DNA of 64,000 bases. Origin: Pseudomonadota bacterium (GTDB taxonomy: Bacteria > Verrucomicrobiota > Verrucomicrobiia > Limisphaerales > SXTU01). The position numbers and the translations under genes are program-made. Positions 57,296-64,000 of the stretch are shown piece after piece. Within the stretch, counting starts at the first letter, position 1; the number at the start of each line of letters is the position of its first letter. The notes under the pieces are model-generated. The model saw only the letters and a program-made list of their open reading frames with translations, was not told where the DNA came from and searched no databases. The DNA lies in contig RFVF01000021.1 in NCBI GenBank assembly GCA_009922615.1, positions 1 through 64,000 of the forward strand, read 5' to 3'.

Positions 57296-57955
57296 ATGAA
57301 AGCTATTCTCCAATCTACGGCGGCCCTCGTTGCGCTCGCCTTCACGCTCACCCTCACTGCCGCCGACAAGGACAAGGACGGCTTCGTCTCCGTCTTCAAC
57401 GGCAAAGATTTCGAAGGCTGGGCCGGGCCCGTGGACAACTACGAAGTCGTGGACGGTGCGATCCGTTGTAAGAAGGGGAAGGGCGGAACGATTTACACGA
57501 AGGAGGAGTTCGGCGACTTCATCGTGCGGCTGGAGTTCACGGTGCCGCCCGGTGGCAATAATGGCCTGGCCATCCGGTATCCCGGCCAGGGCGACACCGC
57601 TTACGTCGGCATGTGCGAGATTCAGGTGCTCGACGACAACTATGACAAAGTGCGCGGCAAGATTGACCCGCGTCAGGCGCACGGCTCGGCCTACGGCATG
57701 GTCGCCGCCAAGCGCGGGTTCCAAAAACCCAATGGCGAGTGGAACTACCAGGAAGTCACGGTCAAAGGCTCGACCATCAAGGTCGTCCTCAACGGCACGG
57801 TGATTCTCGACACCGACCTCAGCAAAGTGGACCCCGAGACCTATATGGCGAAGTCCAAACACCCTGGCGTGACGCGCACCAAGGGCCACTTCGGCTTCGC
57901 TGGCCACAGCGACCCCGTGGCCTTCCGCAACATCAGCATCAAGCGGCTCGACTAA
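57296..57955 (+). CDS. DUF1080 (3-keto-disaccharide hydrolase-like) protein, second copy
   Basis: A 219-residue protein with a signal peptide (TAALVALAFTLTLTAAD). The DUF1080 pattern is FVSVFNGKDFEGWAGP, GDFIVRLEFTVPPGGNNGLAIRYPG, and a C-terminal GHFGFAGHSDPVAFRNISIKRL. Smaller than the first copy, it lacks the long loop. It follows after 33 bases, so the pair is probably one transcript. Likely works on sugars outside the cytoplasm. Substrate not evident. Confidence 0.9.
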   Translation: MKAILQSTAALVALAFTLTLTAADKDKDGFVSVFNGKDFEGWAGPVDNYEVVDGAIRCKKGKGGTIYTKEEFGDFIVRLEFTVPPGGNNGLAIRYPGQGDTAYVGMCEIQVLDDNYDKVRGKIDPRQAHGSAYGMVAAKRGFQKPNGEWNYQEVTVKGSTIKVVLNGTVILDTDLSKVDPETYMAKSKHPGVTRTKGHFGFAGHSDPVAFRNISIKRLD

Positions 57956-58000
57956 CCCATTCCGTCGGCTTCCCTCAATCCAGGCTCACCCAGACTCATT

Positions 58001-58711
58001 ATGGAAAGCTCCAGTGTGTTTGAGAAGCTGCGCGAAGATGCCAGCCGCATGACCATCAATGGCACCATCACGCGGGCCTTGATTCTGCTCGTGCTGGTCG
58101 TCAGCTCCGCCCTCTTCACGTGGGGCAAGGTGATGGCTGGCGATGTTGCTGGGGCGGTGCCTTGGATGATCGGTGGAGCCATTGGTGGGCTGGTGTTCTG
58201 TTTGATCACCTGTTTCGTCCAGCGGGCTGCTCCGGTCACTGCGCCGATCTACGCCGTATGCGAAGGGCTGCTGCTCGGGGCGCTCTCCGCGTTCATGCAG
58301 GCGCGTTACAAGGGCATCGTGCTGGAAGCGGTGCTGCTCACCGTTGGCACGCTGTTCGGCCTGCTGCTTGCCTATCGCACCGGTCTGGTCCGGGCCACGG
58401 AGAAGTTCAAGCTGGGCGTCTTTGCCGCCACGATCGGCATCGGGGTGGTCTATTTGATCGGCATGGTGATGAACCTGTTCGGCAAGGGTATCCCCTACAT
58501 CCACGAGTCGGGCACGATTGGCATCTGCTTCAGCCTGTTCGTGGTGGTGGTGGCGGCGTTGAACTTGGTGTTGGATTTTGACTTCATCGAGCAGGGCGAG
58601 GCGGTGGGCGCGCCAAAATACATGGAGTGGTATGCCGCCTTCGGCCTGATGGTGACGCTCATCTGGCTCTACATCGAGTTCCTGCGCCTGCTCTCCAAAC
58701 TGCGGCGTTAG
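58001..58711 (+). CDS. Bax inhibitor-1/YccA-like membrane protein
   Basis: A 236-residue protein. A short cytoplasmic N-terminus (ESSSVFEKLREDASRMTING) precedes six or seven hydrophobic helices (ITRALILLVLVVSSALFTWG; IGGLVFCLITCFV; AAPVTAPIYAVCEGLLLGA). The MTINGTITRALIL start and the PIYAVCEGLLLGALSA stretch resemble the YccA-like branch of Bax-inhibitor proteins. That family is linked to protein quality control or calcium leak; function here unknown. It begins 45 bases after the DUF1080 pair and ends nine bases before the next start. Confidence 0.8.
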   Translation: MESSSVFEKLREDASRMTINGTITRALILLVLVVSSALFTWGKVMAGDVAGAVPWMIGGAIGGLVFCLITCFVQRAAPVTAPIYAVCEGLLLGALSAFMQARYKGIVLEAVLLTVGTLFGLLLAYRTGLVRATEKFKLGVFAATIGIGVVYLIGMVMNLFGKGIPYIHESGTIGICFSLFVVVVAALNLVLDFDFIEQGEAVGAPKYMEWYAAFGLMVTLIWLYIEFLRLLSKLRR

Positions 58712-58719
58712 GCCGGGTT

Positions 58720-59604
58720 GTGAACCGCATCGCCACGACCGGGGGACAGTTCGGGCGCTGGCTGGCAACCCAGAGACCACTCCAGCGCACCGCGCTCAAG
58801 GTGGCGCTGTTTGCAGGCGTCGTGTTGTTTGCGTTGTATCCCAACCCGGTGCTCCTCGTCCGGCAGATTGCGCACCTGCTCGACACTGAGTCACTGATTC
58901 AGCCGGACTTGCCGGCAATGCCGGCCATCAACCGGGAGATTGACCAGCTCATCGCGACGAACGTGCCGCCCCTCACGGAGTTCAAGGCCGTCGAGCGCTT
59001 CGTCTATCGGCGCATCCAGTATCAATACGACTGGCACGGCTGGTGGAACCTCGACTACTGGCCCACCGCCGCCGAGGTCTGGGAACGCAAGCGCGAGGAC
59101 TGCGATGGTCGCGCCGTGCTGGCCGTGAGCATACTCCGCGCGCGTGGCTACCCCGAGGCGCGGCTCGTTGCGAACCTGCAGCACGTGTGGGTCGCCGTGG
59201 GCACCAACGAGCTGATGGGCCCGATGGCGGACAAAAACTTCCGGCGCGAGGGCGGCAAAATGGTGGACGGCAAACTCGTCGGCGCGAAGACCGTCATCAC
59301 GCTGCCTGCGCTCAAGACGTTGCTCGATTCGCTGGCGATGACCTGCAAGTTCCCCGCTTGGCGCGTGGTGTTGATGCTCGTGACGTTGCTCGCCTTGGTC
59401 TTTCACCCGGCAGCAGACACCGGCCGCTTCGCGATGCTGTGCGCCGTGATGCTCGCGGGCTACGCGGTCTTTCTCGACTGGTGCGTGCGCCGCACGGACC
59501 GGGACACGGTGGACTTCGACTGGAACTTCCCCGTGGCGGCGGTGCTCATCCTCGGCGCGCTCGTGGCGGCCTGGCGCACAGCGAAGCGGAGTGCTGTAGC
59601 GTAG
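58720..59604 (+). CDS. Transglutaminase-like cysteine-protease-fold membrane protein
   Basis: About 294 residues from a GTG at 58720; the track start at 58627 lies inside the preceding gene. There is an N-terminal helix (LKVALFAGVVLFALYPNP) and a transglutaminase-like core. The Cys is in KREDCDGRAVLAVSILRARG and the His in LVANLQHVWVAVG, with a nearby acid, as in bacterial transglutaminase-like cysteine peptidases. Two C-terminal hydrophobic helices follow (VVLMLVTLLALVFH; LCAVMLAGYAVFLDW). Catalysis is plausible but not certain. It is convergent with the solute-binding protein gene. Confidence 0.78.
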   Translation: MNRIATTGGQFGRWLATQRPLQRTALKVALFAGVVLFALYPNPVLLVRQIAHLLDTESLIQPDLPAMPAINREIDQLIATNVPPLTEFKAVERFVYRRIQYQYDWHGWWNLDYWPTAAEVWERKREDCDGRAVLAVSILRARGYPEARLVANLQHVWVAVGTNELMGPMADKNFRREGGKMVDGKLVGAKTVITLPALKTLLDSLAMTCKFPAWRVVLMLVTLLALVFHPAADTGRFAMLCAVMLAGYAVFLDWCVRRTDRDTVDFDWNFPVAAVLILGALVAAWRTAKRSAVA

Positions 59605-59615
59605 GGGGGCCACCA

Positions 59616-60578
59616 TCACCGCGCCTTCACCTGCGTCCACGCCTCGTCGTAGAGCTTCGTCTTCGCGCCGAGGTCTTCGAGGAACTCGAGCTTGGCCATC
59701 ACGTCGGCGGGCGGGTAGATGGCCGGGTTTTTCAAGTCCTCCGGTTTGATGAACGGCCTCGCGGCCGCGTTGGGCGTGGCGAATTGCAGGAAGTTCGAGA
59801 GCCGCGCGCCGACCTTTGCGTCGAGCACGTAGTTGATGAACTTCTCCGCGAGCTCGCGGTGCGGGGCCTTGGCGGGGATGCACAGGTTGTCCACCCACAT
59901 CTGGCTGCCCTCGCGCGGGATGACGTAGTGCAGCGACGCGTCGTCGGTCATCGCGCGGGCGGCCTCACCACTGTAAACAATAGCGGCGCCGGCGCTCTTG
60001 CCGACAACCTTGTTCTTCGCGCCGACGCTGCCGTCGAAGCCGGTGGCGCGGCGCTTCGCCTCGATGACGAGATCGCGTGCTTCCTTGAGGTGCGGAATCT
60101 CAGTCGAGTTGAGGCTGTGCCCTTTAAACTTCAGCGCCGCGCCGAGGCAGTCGCGCACGGAGTCGATCAGCACGAATTTTCCCGGCTGCTGCTTCGCGTC
60201 GAAGACCAAGCCCCAGGTTTCCGCGACGGGTTTGCCTGGGGCCGGTCGCACGAGGATGCCGACGGTGCCCCACTGGTAGGGCACGCTGAATTGGTTGCCC
60301 CGGTCATACGGCGGGTTGGTGAACTTGGCGTCGAGGTTCTGGAAGTTCGGCAGATTCGTCCGTCGCAAGGGCGTAAGCAGTTGGAGCTTCACCATGGTGG
60401 GCACGAGATGATCGGGCGGCACCATCAAATCGTAGAGCGCCGTGCCGCCGCCTTGAAGTTTGGCGAGCATGGACTCCGCGTCCTCATACACGTCCACTGT
60501 GACCTTGCAGGCGAACTCCTCTGCCGCAGGGGCGGGGCCGGCACCCAGCAGGGCGAGGAGCATCAGGAAAATGCGCAT
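59616..60578 (-). CDS. PotD-like extracellular solute-binding protein
   Basis: 320 residues. A signal peptide (MRIFLMLLALLGAGPAPAA) precedes a bacterial binding-protein fold. YDLMVPPDHLVPTMVKLQLL, FSVPYQWGTVGILVRP and AGAAIVYSGEAARAM fit the spermidine/putrescine-binding PotD/PotF branch. The C-terminus (APHRELAEKFINYVLDA) is typical. It would bind polyamines or a related small amine in the periplasm. No potABC genes are nearby, so the transporter is encoded elsewhere or the protein has another role. It is divergent from bioB. Confidence 0.85.
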   Translation of the reverse strand: MRIFLMLLALLGAGPAPAAEEFACKVTVDVYEDAESMLAKLQGGGTALYDLMVPPDHLVPTMVKLQLLTPLRRTNLPNFQNLDAKFTNPPYDRGNQFSVPYQWGTVGILVRPAPGKPVAETWGLVFDAKQQPGKFVLIDSVRDCLGAALKFKGHSLNSTEIPHLKEARDLVIEAKRRATGFDGSVGAKNKVVGKSAGAAIVYSGEAARAMTDDASLHYVIPREGSQMWVDNLCIPAKAPHRELAEKFINYVLDAKVGARLSNFLQFATPNAAARPFIKPEDLKNPAIYPPADVMAKLEFLEDLGAKTKLYDEAWTQVKAR

Positions 60579-60672
60579 GCGTTCAGTAGGAAGCGCAGGG
60601 CAGGGGAGTCAACGGGAAAACAGCGGGCACTCCTGACTTGCCTTGCGCTTGATCTTCCTTATCCTGTCAACC

Positions 60673-61767
60673 ATGCGATTGAACTCGTTTGACGCCACCA
60701 GACATGACCGCCTTTCCGAGCTGGGCCAGCGCGTGCTCAACGGCGGGCGGATCGAGCGCGACGAGGCGCTCTGGCTGTTCAATTTGGAGGATACCGCCGA
60801 CATTTTCGAGCTGATGGCTTGGGCCAATCGCATTCGCGAGCAATTCAAGGGCAACAAGATTCACCTGTGTTCCATCGTGAATGCCAAAGCGGGTGCGTGC
60901 TCGGAGAACTGCAGTTTCTGCGCTCAGTCGGCGTTTCACCAAACCGCCTCGCCCAAGTATGGCTTCGTGGACCCGGAGCCGGTCATCGAAGCGGCGGAGG
61001 AGGCTAACCGAAACGGTGTCACCGCTGTCGGCCTGGTCGCCGCGTGGAAGGGCTTAAAGGAAGGACCGATGCTGGATGAGGTGTGCGATCGGATCGCCGA
61101 GTTGAAGGCCACCGGCAAGACGCGTCCGGATGCTTCGCTCGGCATCATCAAGAGCCAGGCGGTGGCGGATCGCCTCAAGGCTGCGGGGCTTGAATGCTAC
61201 GGGCACAACCTCGAAAGCTCCCGCCGCTTTTTTCCACAGACCTGCTCCACGCACACTTACGAAGACCGGATCGAGACCATCGGCTACTTGAAGAAGGCCG
61301 GGCTGAAGATTTGTTCCGGCGGCATCATCGGCATGGGTGAAACACGCGAAGATCGCTGTGATCTGGCGCTGTCACTGCGTGAGATCGGCGCGAACGTCTG
61401 CCCCATCAACATTCTCAATCCGATCAAGGGCACGCCGTTCGAGAAGAATCCGCCGCTTCCGCCGATGGAAATTCTTAAGACGATTGCCTGCTTTCGCTTC
61501 GTCCTGCCGCGTCAGGAAATCATGATCGCCGGCGGGCGCACGGTGAACCTGCGTGACTTGCAAAGTATGGTCTTCGCAGCGGGAGCCAGCGCGCTGATGG
61601 TGGGCAACTACCTCACCACGCTGAACCAATCAGTGGAGAAGGACCTGCAATTGCTCAAGGATTTGGGCCTCGACCCGAATTGGGAAGGCCACGATTTCGC
61701 GGATCAGAATGAAAGTGGCTGTGGTTGCGGCAGCCAGAACTGCGAAACCTCGGCGGTCACGGCCTGA
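60673..61767 (+). CDS. bioB: Biotin synthase with atypical cluster ligands
   Basis: 364 residues from the ATG at 60673. The radical SAM motif is CSENCSFC (Cys76, 80, 83), with GMGETREDR and the biotin-synthase pattern YGHNLESSRRFFPQTCSTHTY. In E. coli BioB three Cys (97, 128, 188) and an Arg bind the sacrificial [2Fe-2S] cluster. Here the positions of Cys97 and Cys128 appear as Gly (AVGLVAAWK) and Ser (DASLGI); the Cys188 equivalent (KICSGG) remains. Instead there is an extra Cys in PQTCSTHTY and a C-terminal Cys350-X-Cys352-X4-Cys357. This resembles the described type II enzymes with a different auxiliary cluster. Confidence 0.9.
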   Translation: MRLNSFDATRHDRLSELGQRVLNGGRIERDEALWLFNLEDTADIFELMAWANRIREQFKGNKIHLCSIVNAKAGACSENCSFCAQSAFHQTASPKYGFVDPEPVIEAAEEANRNGVTAVGLVAAWKGLKEGPMLDEVCDRIAELKATGKTRPDASLGIIKSQAVADRLKAAGLECYGHNLESSRRFFPQTCSTHTYEDRIETIGYLKKAGLKICSGGIIGMGETREDRCDLALSLREIGANVCPINILNPIKGTPFEKNPPLPPMEILKTIACFRFVLPRQEIMIAGGRTVNLRDLQSMVFAAGASALMVGNYLTTLNQSVEKDLQLLKDLGLDPNWEGHDFADQNESGCGCGSQNCETSAVTA

Positions 61768-61799
61768 GTTGGTGCATTCCCCGCTCCGCCGTCAGGCCG
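61760..61799. terminator. Possible bidirectional terminator between bioB and the PfpI gene
   Basis: An eight-base perfect inverted repeat (cggcctga / tcaggccg) with a 24-base loop overlaps the end of bioB and the end of the convergent gene. The 3' side on the plus strand is only weakly T-rich (ggtttgctt). Low confidence. Confidence 0.35.
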
Positions 61800-62310
61800 G
61801 GTTTGCTTGCAGGTAATCCACCATTGCGCGCGCAAAAGCGGCAAGGTCGCGCGGTGTGCGACTGGAAATCAGGTTGTCGTCCACGACAACGGACTGATCG
61901 ACCCAGATGGCCCCAGCATTTTCCAGGTCGTCCTTGATGCCCAGCGATCCGGTCACGCGCCGACCTTGGAGAATCTTGGCTGAGATGGGAATCCATCCGC
62001 CGTGGCAGATGAAGGCCACCAGCTTGCCTTGCGCGAAGAATTCGTGCGTGAGCGACAAAACCTTGGGATCACGCCGGAGCTTGTCAGGCATGAACCCGCC
62101 CGGCACCAGCAGGCCGCAGAAATCCTCACTGTGTGCTTCACTCAACAAGAGATCGCTCGTCGCGGGGTAGCCATGCTTGCCGACGTAGGTTCGCAGCTCC
62201 GGTGCGGCCAAGCGCATCCCATAGCCAGCTTCCTGCAAGCGGAGCAGGGGATACCACAGTTCCAAGTCCTCGTAGATGTCCTCCACGAAGGTTAGCAGAG
62301 TTTTCGACAT
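61792..62310 (-). CDS. DJ-1/PfpI family protein
   Basis: A 172-residue cytoplasmic protein. The family nucleophile elbow is FICHGGWIP, with Cys followed by His; the Glu is in the N-terminal EDIYEDLELWYPL segment. The sequence GLLVPGGFMPDKLRRDPKV is also conserved. Members are intracellular proteases, deglycases or glyoxalase-like enzymes; the substrate here is unknown. It is convergent with bioB. Confidence 0.9.
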   Translation of the reverse strand: MSKTLLTFVEDIYEDLELWYPLLRLQEAGYGMRLAAPELRTYVGKHGYPATSDLLLSEAHSEDFCGLLVPGGFMPDKLRRDPKVLSLTHEFFAQGKLVAFICHGGWIPISAKILQGRRVTGSLGIKDDLENAGAIWVDQSVVVDDNLISSRTPRDLAAFARAMVDYLQANPA

Positions 62311-62355
62311 GGTGGAACGATGGAAGATCGCGTGGCGACCAGGCAGAAAGTTCGC

Positions 62356-62907
62356 CTACTCGGAAGCGAGCGTGACTTTCAGGCCCGCGGCCTGCACAGC
62401 CGCCGCAAACTCGTCGAAATTCCAGCCCTGCGGACCTTTCTTCGCCGAGCTCACCTTCAACGGCTCGAAGAAGAGCACGAATTCACCTTTGGCCTTGTTC
62501 TTAAGCTCCGCGCGCACCTCGCTCTTATGCTTGGCGAGAATCGCGTCCACCTTGGCCGCGTTGTCACCCTTCGCGTAGCCGTCGATACTGAACTTTAGCG
62601 TCGCGATGTAGGGATTGCTATGCACGGGGTCGGTGGCGAAGACGGCCTGCGCGACTTGGTGGTAGCTGACGGTCTTCGGGTCGAAAGTCACGTTGGCGAG
62701 GCCCGAGCTCTCGCTGAGATTGTCCACCTTGCTGACACTTGGCAGTTTGCGCAGCGACTCTTCCAAAGCACTGGCGCACGTGCTGCACTTCACTTCATTG
62801 ATGTAGAAGGTGGCGGTGACCTTGCCCGCTGCCGATTTGGGGGCATCAGCGGCAGGAATGTTCAGGGGCAGACCGGCAAAGAGGGCGATGAGCAACAGGT
62901 TTTTCAT
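62356..62907 (-). CDS. Exported heavy-metal-associated (HMA) domain protein
   Basis: About 183 residues from the ATG at 62907; the track start is 12 residues longer. A signal peptide (KNLLLIALFAGLPLNIPAA) precedes an HMA domain (FYINEVKCSTCASALEESL) with the metal-binding CxxC. A second, HMA-like region without the Cys pair follows (FVLFFEPLKVSSAKKGPQGW). It probably binds a soft metal such as copper in the periplasm. No efflux ATPase or regulator is nearby. Confidence 0.82.
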   Translation of the reverse strand: MKNLLLIALFAGLPLNIPAADAPKSAAGKVTATFYINEVKCSTCASALEESLRKLPSVSKVDNLSESSGLANVTFDPKTVSYHQVAQAVFATDPVHSNPYIATLKFSIDGYAKGDNAAKVDAILAKHKSEVRAELKNKAKGEFVLFFEPLKVSSAKKGPQGWNFDEFAAAVQAAGLKVTLASE

Positions 62908-62984
62908 GAGCCGCACCTTGGGTTTAAGCGCCGGGCGAGTCAAGCGTCGGCTGGGGGCTCTGGGTAACGAAATGCGGGAACGAC

Positions 62985-63767
62985 CTACTTCGCGCGCTGG
63001 CCAGCAGCGGCGTAAGTCCGCCCCGTGGGGGTTAACTCGCCCTTGTCATTGAACAGGGCGGAAGTTCCTACTGCCGAATCATGCCACGCATAGCGTTGCA
63101 CCCACGGCGTTGCGTCCATCCAACGCACGACCTCGGTGATGAACCGGTCCACTTCAGCTTGCGAAAACTTTTGGGGATCTTTCTCGGAACTGCCTGCGGT
63201 CTGGGGGGCGAACTCGGTGACCCAGACCGGCTTGCCGTAGGCCGTGTGGACGTGTTCGAGATCCTTGATGAAATGTTTCGCATCCACACCTTTATACCAG
63301 TGCACAGTGACGAAATCGACCTTGGGCCGCGCCTTCATGAACGCGGGAAACCATTCGCCGGTCACGGGATTGCCGGCCATCGCGGGACTGCCCACCTGCT
63401 TGCCCTTCGCCGCCACGATCGACCAGTTGGACAGCGCATCCTTGACGGAGAGATCGGATTGCTTGGCGTTGTCCGGCTCGTTGAAGCCCAGCACGAAGTC
63501 GCCCGAGAGTTTGTGTTTCAGCCCTTTTAACGAAAAAATCATCGGCACGAACGGCGTCGATGACTTCAGCTCGGACTCGGCTCCCCAGTTGTAATACCAA
63601 CCTACGTTCAGCGCTTCCAGGTGCGCGGCGCCCAGCTTGCCCTTGCGCTCCGGCAAGCCGAAACCCTTCTTGCTTGCGAGCCGAGGAGTGGCGGCAAAAG
63701 TGGACCAGACCGCCAGCCCCAGCACCACCAGCGCAGCTCCCGCCCGTCGCCAATTAACTTGTGCCAT
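62985..63767 (-). CDS. Glycosyl hydrolase catalytic-core (Asl1-like) protein
   Basis: 260 residues from the ATG at 63767; the longer track start extends into unlikely sequence. An N-terminal helix (GAALVVLGLAVWSTFAA) exports or anchors it. The following region is a TIM-barrel-like domain of the Asl1 type: LNVGWYYNWGAESE, VLGFNEPDNAKQSDLS, VDFVTVHWYKGVD, VWVTEFAPQ, then WMDATPWVQRYAWHDS. Glu residues in the second and fourth segments could be catalytic. Members are fungal and bacterial cell-wall glucan-related proteins. Substrate unknown. Confidence 0.85.
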   Translation of the reverse strand: MAQVNWRRAGAALVVLGLAVWSTFAATPRLASKKGFGLPERKGKLGAAHLEALNVGWYYNWGAESELKSSTPFVPMIFSLKGLKHKLSGDFVLGFNEPDNAKQSDLSVKDALSNWSIVAAKGKQVGSPAMAGNPVTGEWFPAFMKARPKVDFVTVHWYKGVDAKHFIKDLEHVHTAYGKPVWVTEFAPQTAGSSEKDPQKFSQAEVDRFITEVVRWMDATPWVQRYAWHDSAVGTSALFNDKGELTPTGRTYAAAGQRAK

Positions 63768-63932
63768 ATGTCGGATTTGAGCTGTCGACTTCCGAAGTGA
63801 CAAGGAGTTTTCGGCGTAGGCCGACCCAATACGAATGGAAACCAATTAACTACGACCTGCGGGTTTTGGGTTGGCACGGTGGAACAGGTGCTTCGTTGTT
63901 TGTAACAACTCCCGGTTTGCTACATTGCACGC

Positions 63933-64000
63933 ATGAAATCATCGTGCCTGCGGGTCGCTCTGTTGTTTGCTCTCGTCGTGAGTCTTGATCTTCGCGCGGC
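63933..64000 (+). CDS. Start of an exported protein, cut by the window edge
   Basis: The ATG at 63933 begins KSSCLRVALLFALVVSLDLRA, a signal peptide, and continues past base 64000. No function can be judged. The upstream 165 bases have no clear promoter. Confidence 0.7.
   Translation, partial: MKSSCLRVALLFALVVSLDLRA

Noticed and set aside
63896-63926. Promoter TTGTTT ... TACATT before the last partial gene
   Set aside because: The spacer would be 19 or 15 bases and both boxes match weakly.

Overview
The window looks like chromosomal DNA of a GC-rich bacterium of the Verrucomicrobiota, most likely a Limisphaerales/Pedosphaera-like lineage. This is inferred from gene families, not from a marker gene: tandem DUF1080 proteins, prepilin-like proteins ending in H-X9-DG, many HEAT- and TPR-repeat proteins, a three-gene sdhCAB with a long cytochrome b subunit, and REP-like palindromes inside and between genes. 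There is no rRNA, tRNA, CRISPR array, transposase or phage gene. Housekeeping genes are scattered along the window (infA, efp, kdsD, sdhCAB, miaB, uvrB, ilvB, bioB).

Layout. 0-0.4 kb: terminator, then infA. 0.3-15.2 kb, minus strand: a long cluster of envelope proteins. In transcription order it holds a TPR/beta-domain protein, a giant TPR/discoidin/beta-domain protein now split by a frameshift, a short TolA/TonB-like protein, a DUF4159 protein, ExbB, ExbD, another TPR protein and a cystatin-like lipoprotein. It resembles an ExbBD-energised envelope machine with its own repeat scaffold and is the best candidate here for an undescribed system. 15.3-25.4 kb, plus strand: two very large secreted multidomain proteins flanking a small unknown gene. 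25.4-31.9 kb: a translationally coupled ABC-2 transport operon with a large membrane-anchored partner and a HEAT protein. 31.9-33.4 kb: efp and a methyltransferase. 33.4-37.2 kb: ferrous iron uptake (two feoA, a HEAT gene, feoB). 37.3-42 kb: kdsD and sdhCAB. 42-44.7 kb: a LysR regulator and two prepilin-like genes. 44.7-50.4 kb: miaB, a small membrane protein, a family 9 glycosyltransferase, uvrB carrying an in-frame palindromic insertion, and a response regulator. 50.5-54.1 kb: a pentapeptide-repeat membrane protein and a prepilin pseudogene. 54.1-56.2 kb: ilvB behind a Val-rich leader peptide and attenuator. 56.5-64 kb: two DUF1080 proteins, a Bax-inhibitor-like membrane protein, a transglutaminase-like protein, a PotD-like binding protein, an atypical bioB, a PfpI protein, an HMA protein, a glycosyl hydrolase-like protein and the start of one more exported protein.

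Main observations: (1) a complete transcription-attenuation leader for ilvB, with five consecutive valine codons, missing from the ORF track; (2) a repeated beta-domain shared by the proteins of the ExbBD/TPR cluster; (3) a frameshift that splits the giant protein inside its discoidin domain; (4) a REP-like element translated in frame inside UvrB; (5) a BioB lacking two of the three [2Fe-2S] cysteines but carrying a C-terminal Cys motif; (6) an EF-P with Asn at the modified loop position; (7) a HEAT-repeat gene nested by overlapping codons between feoA and feoB; (8) two copies of a long inverted repeat.
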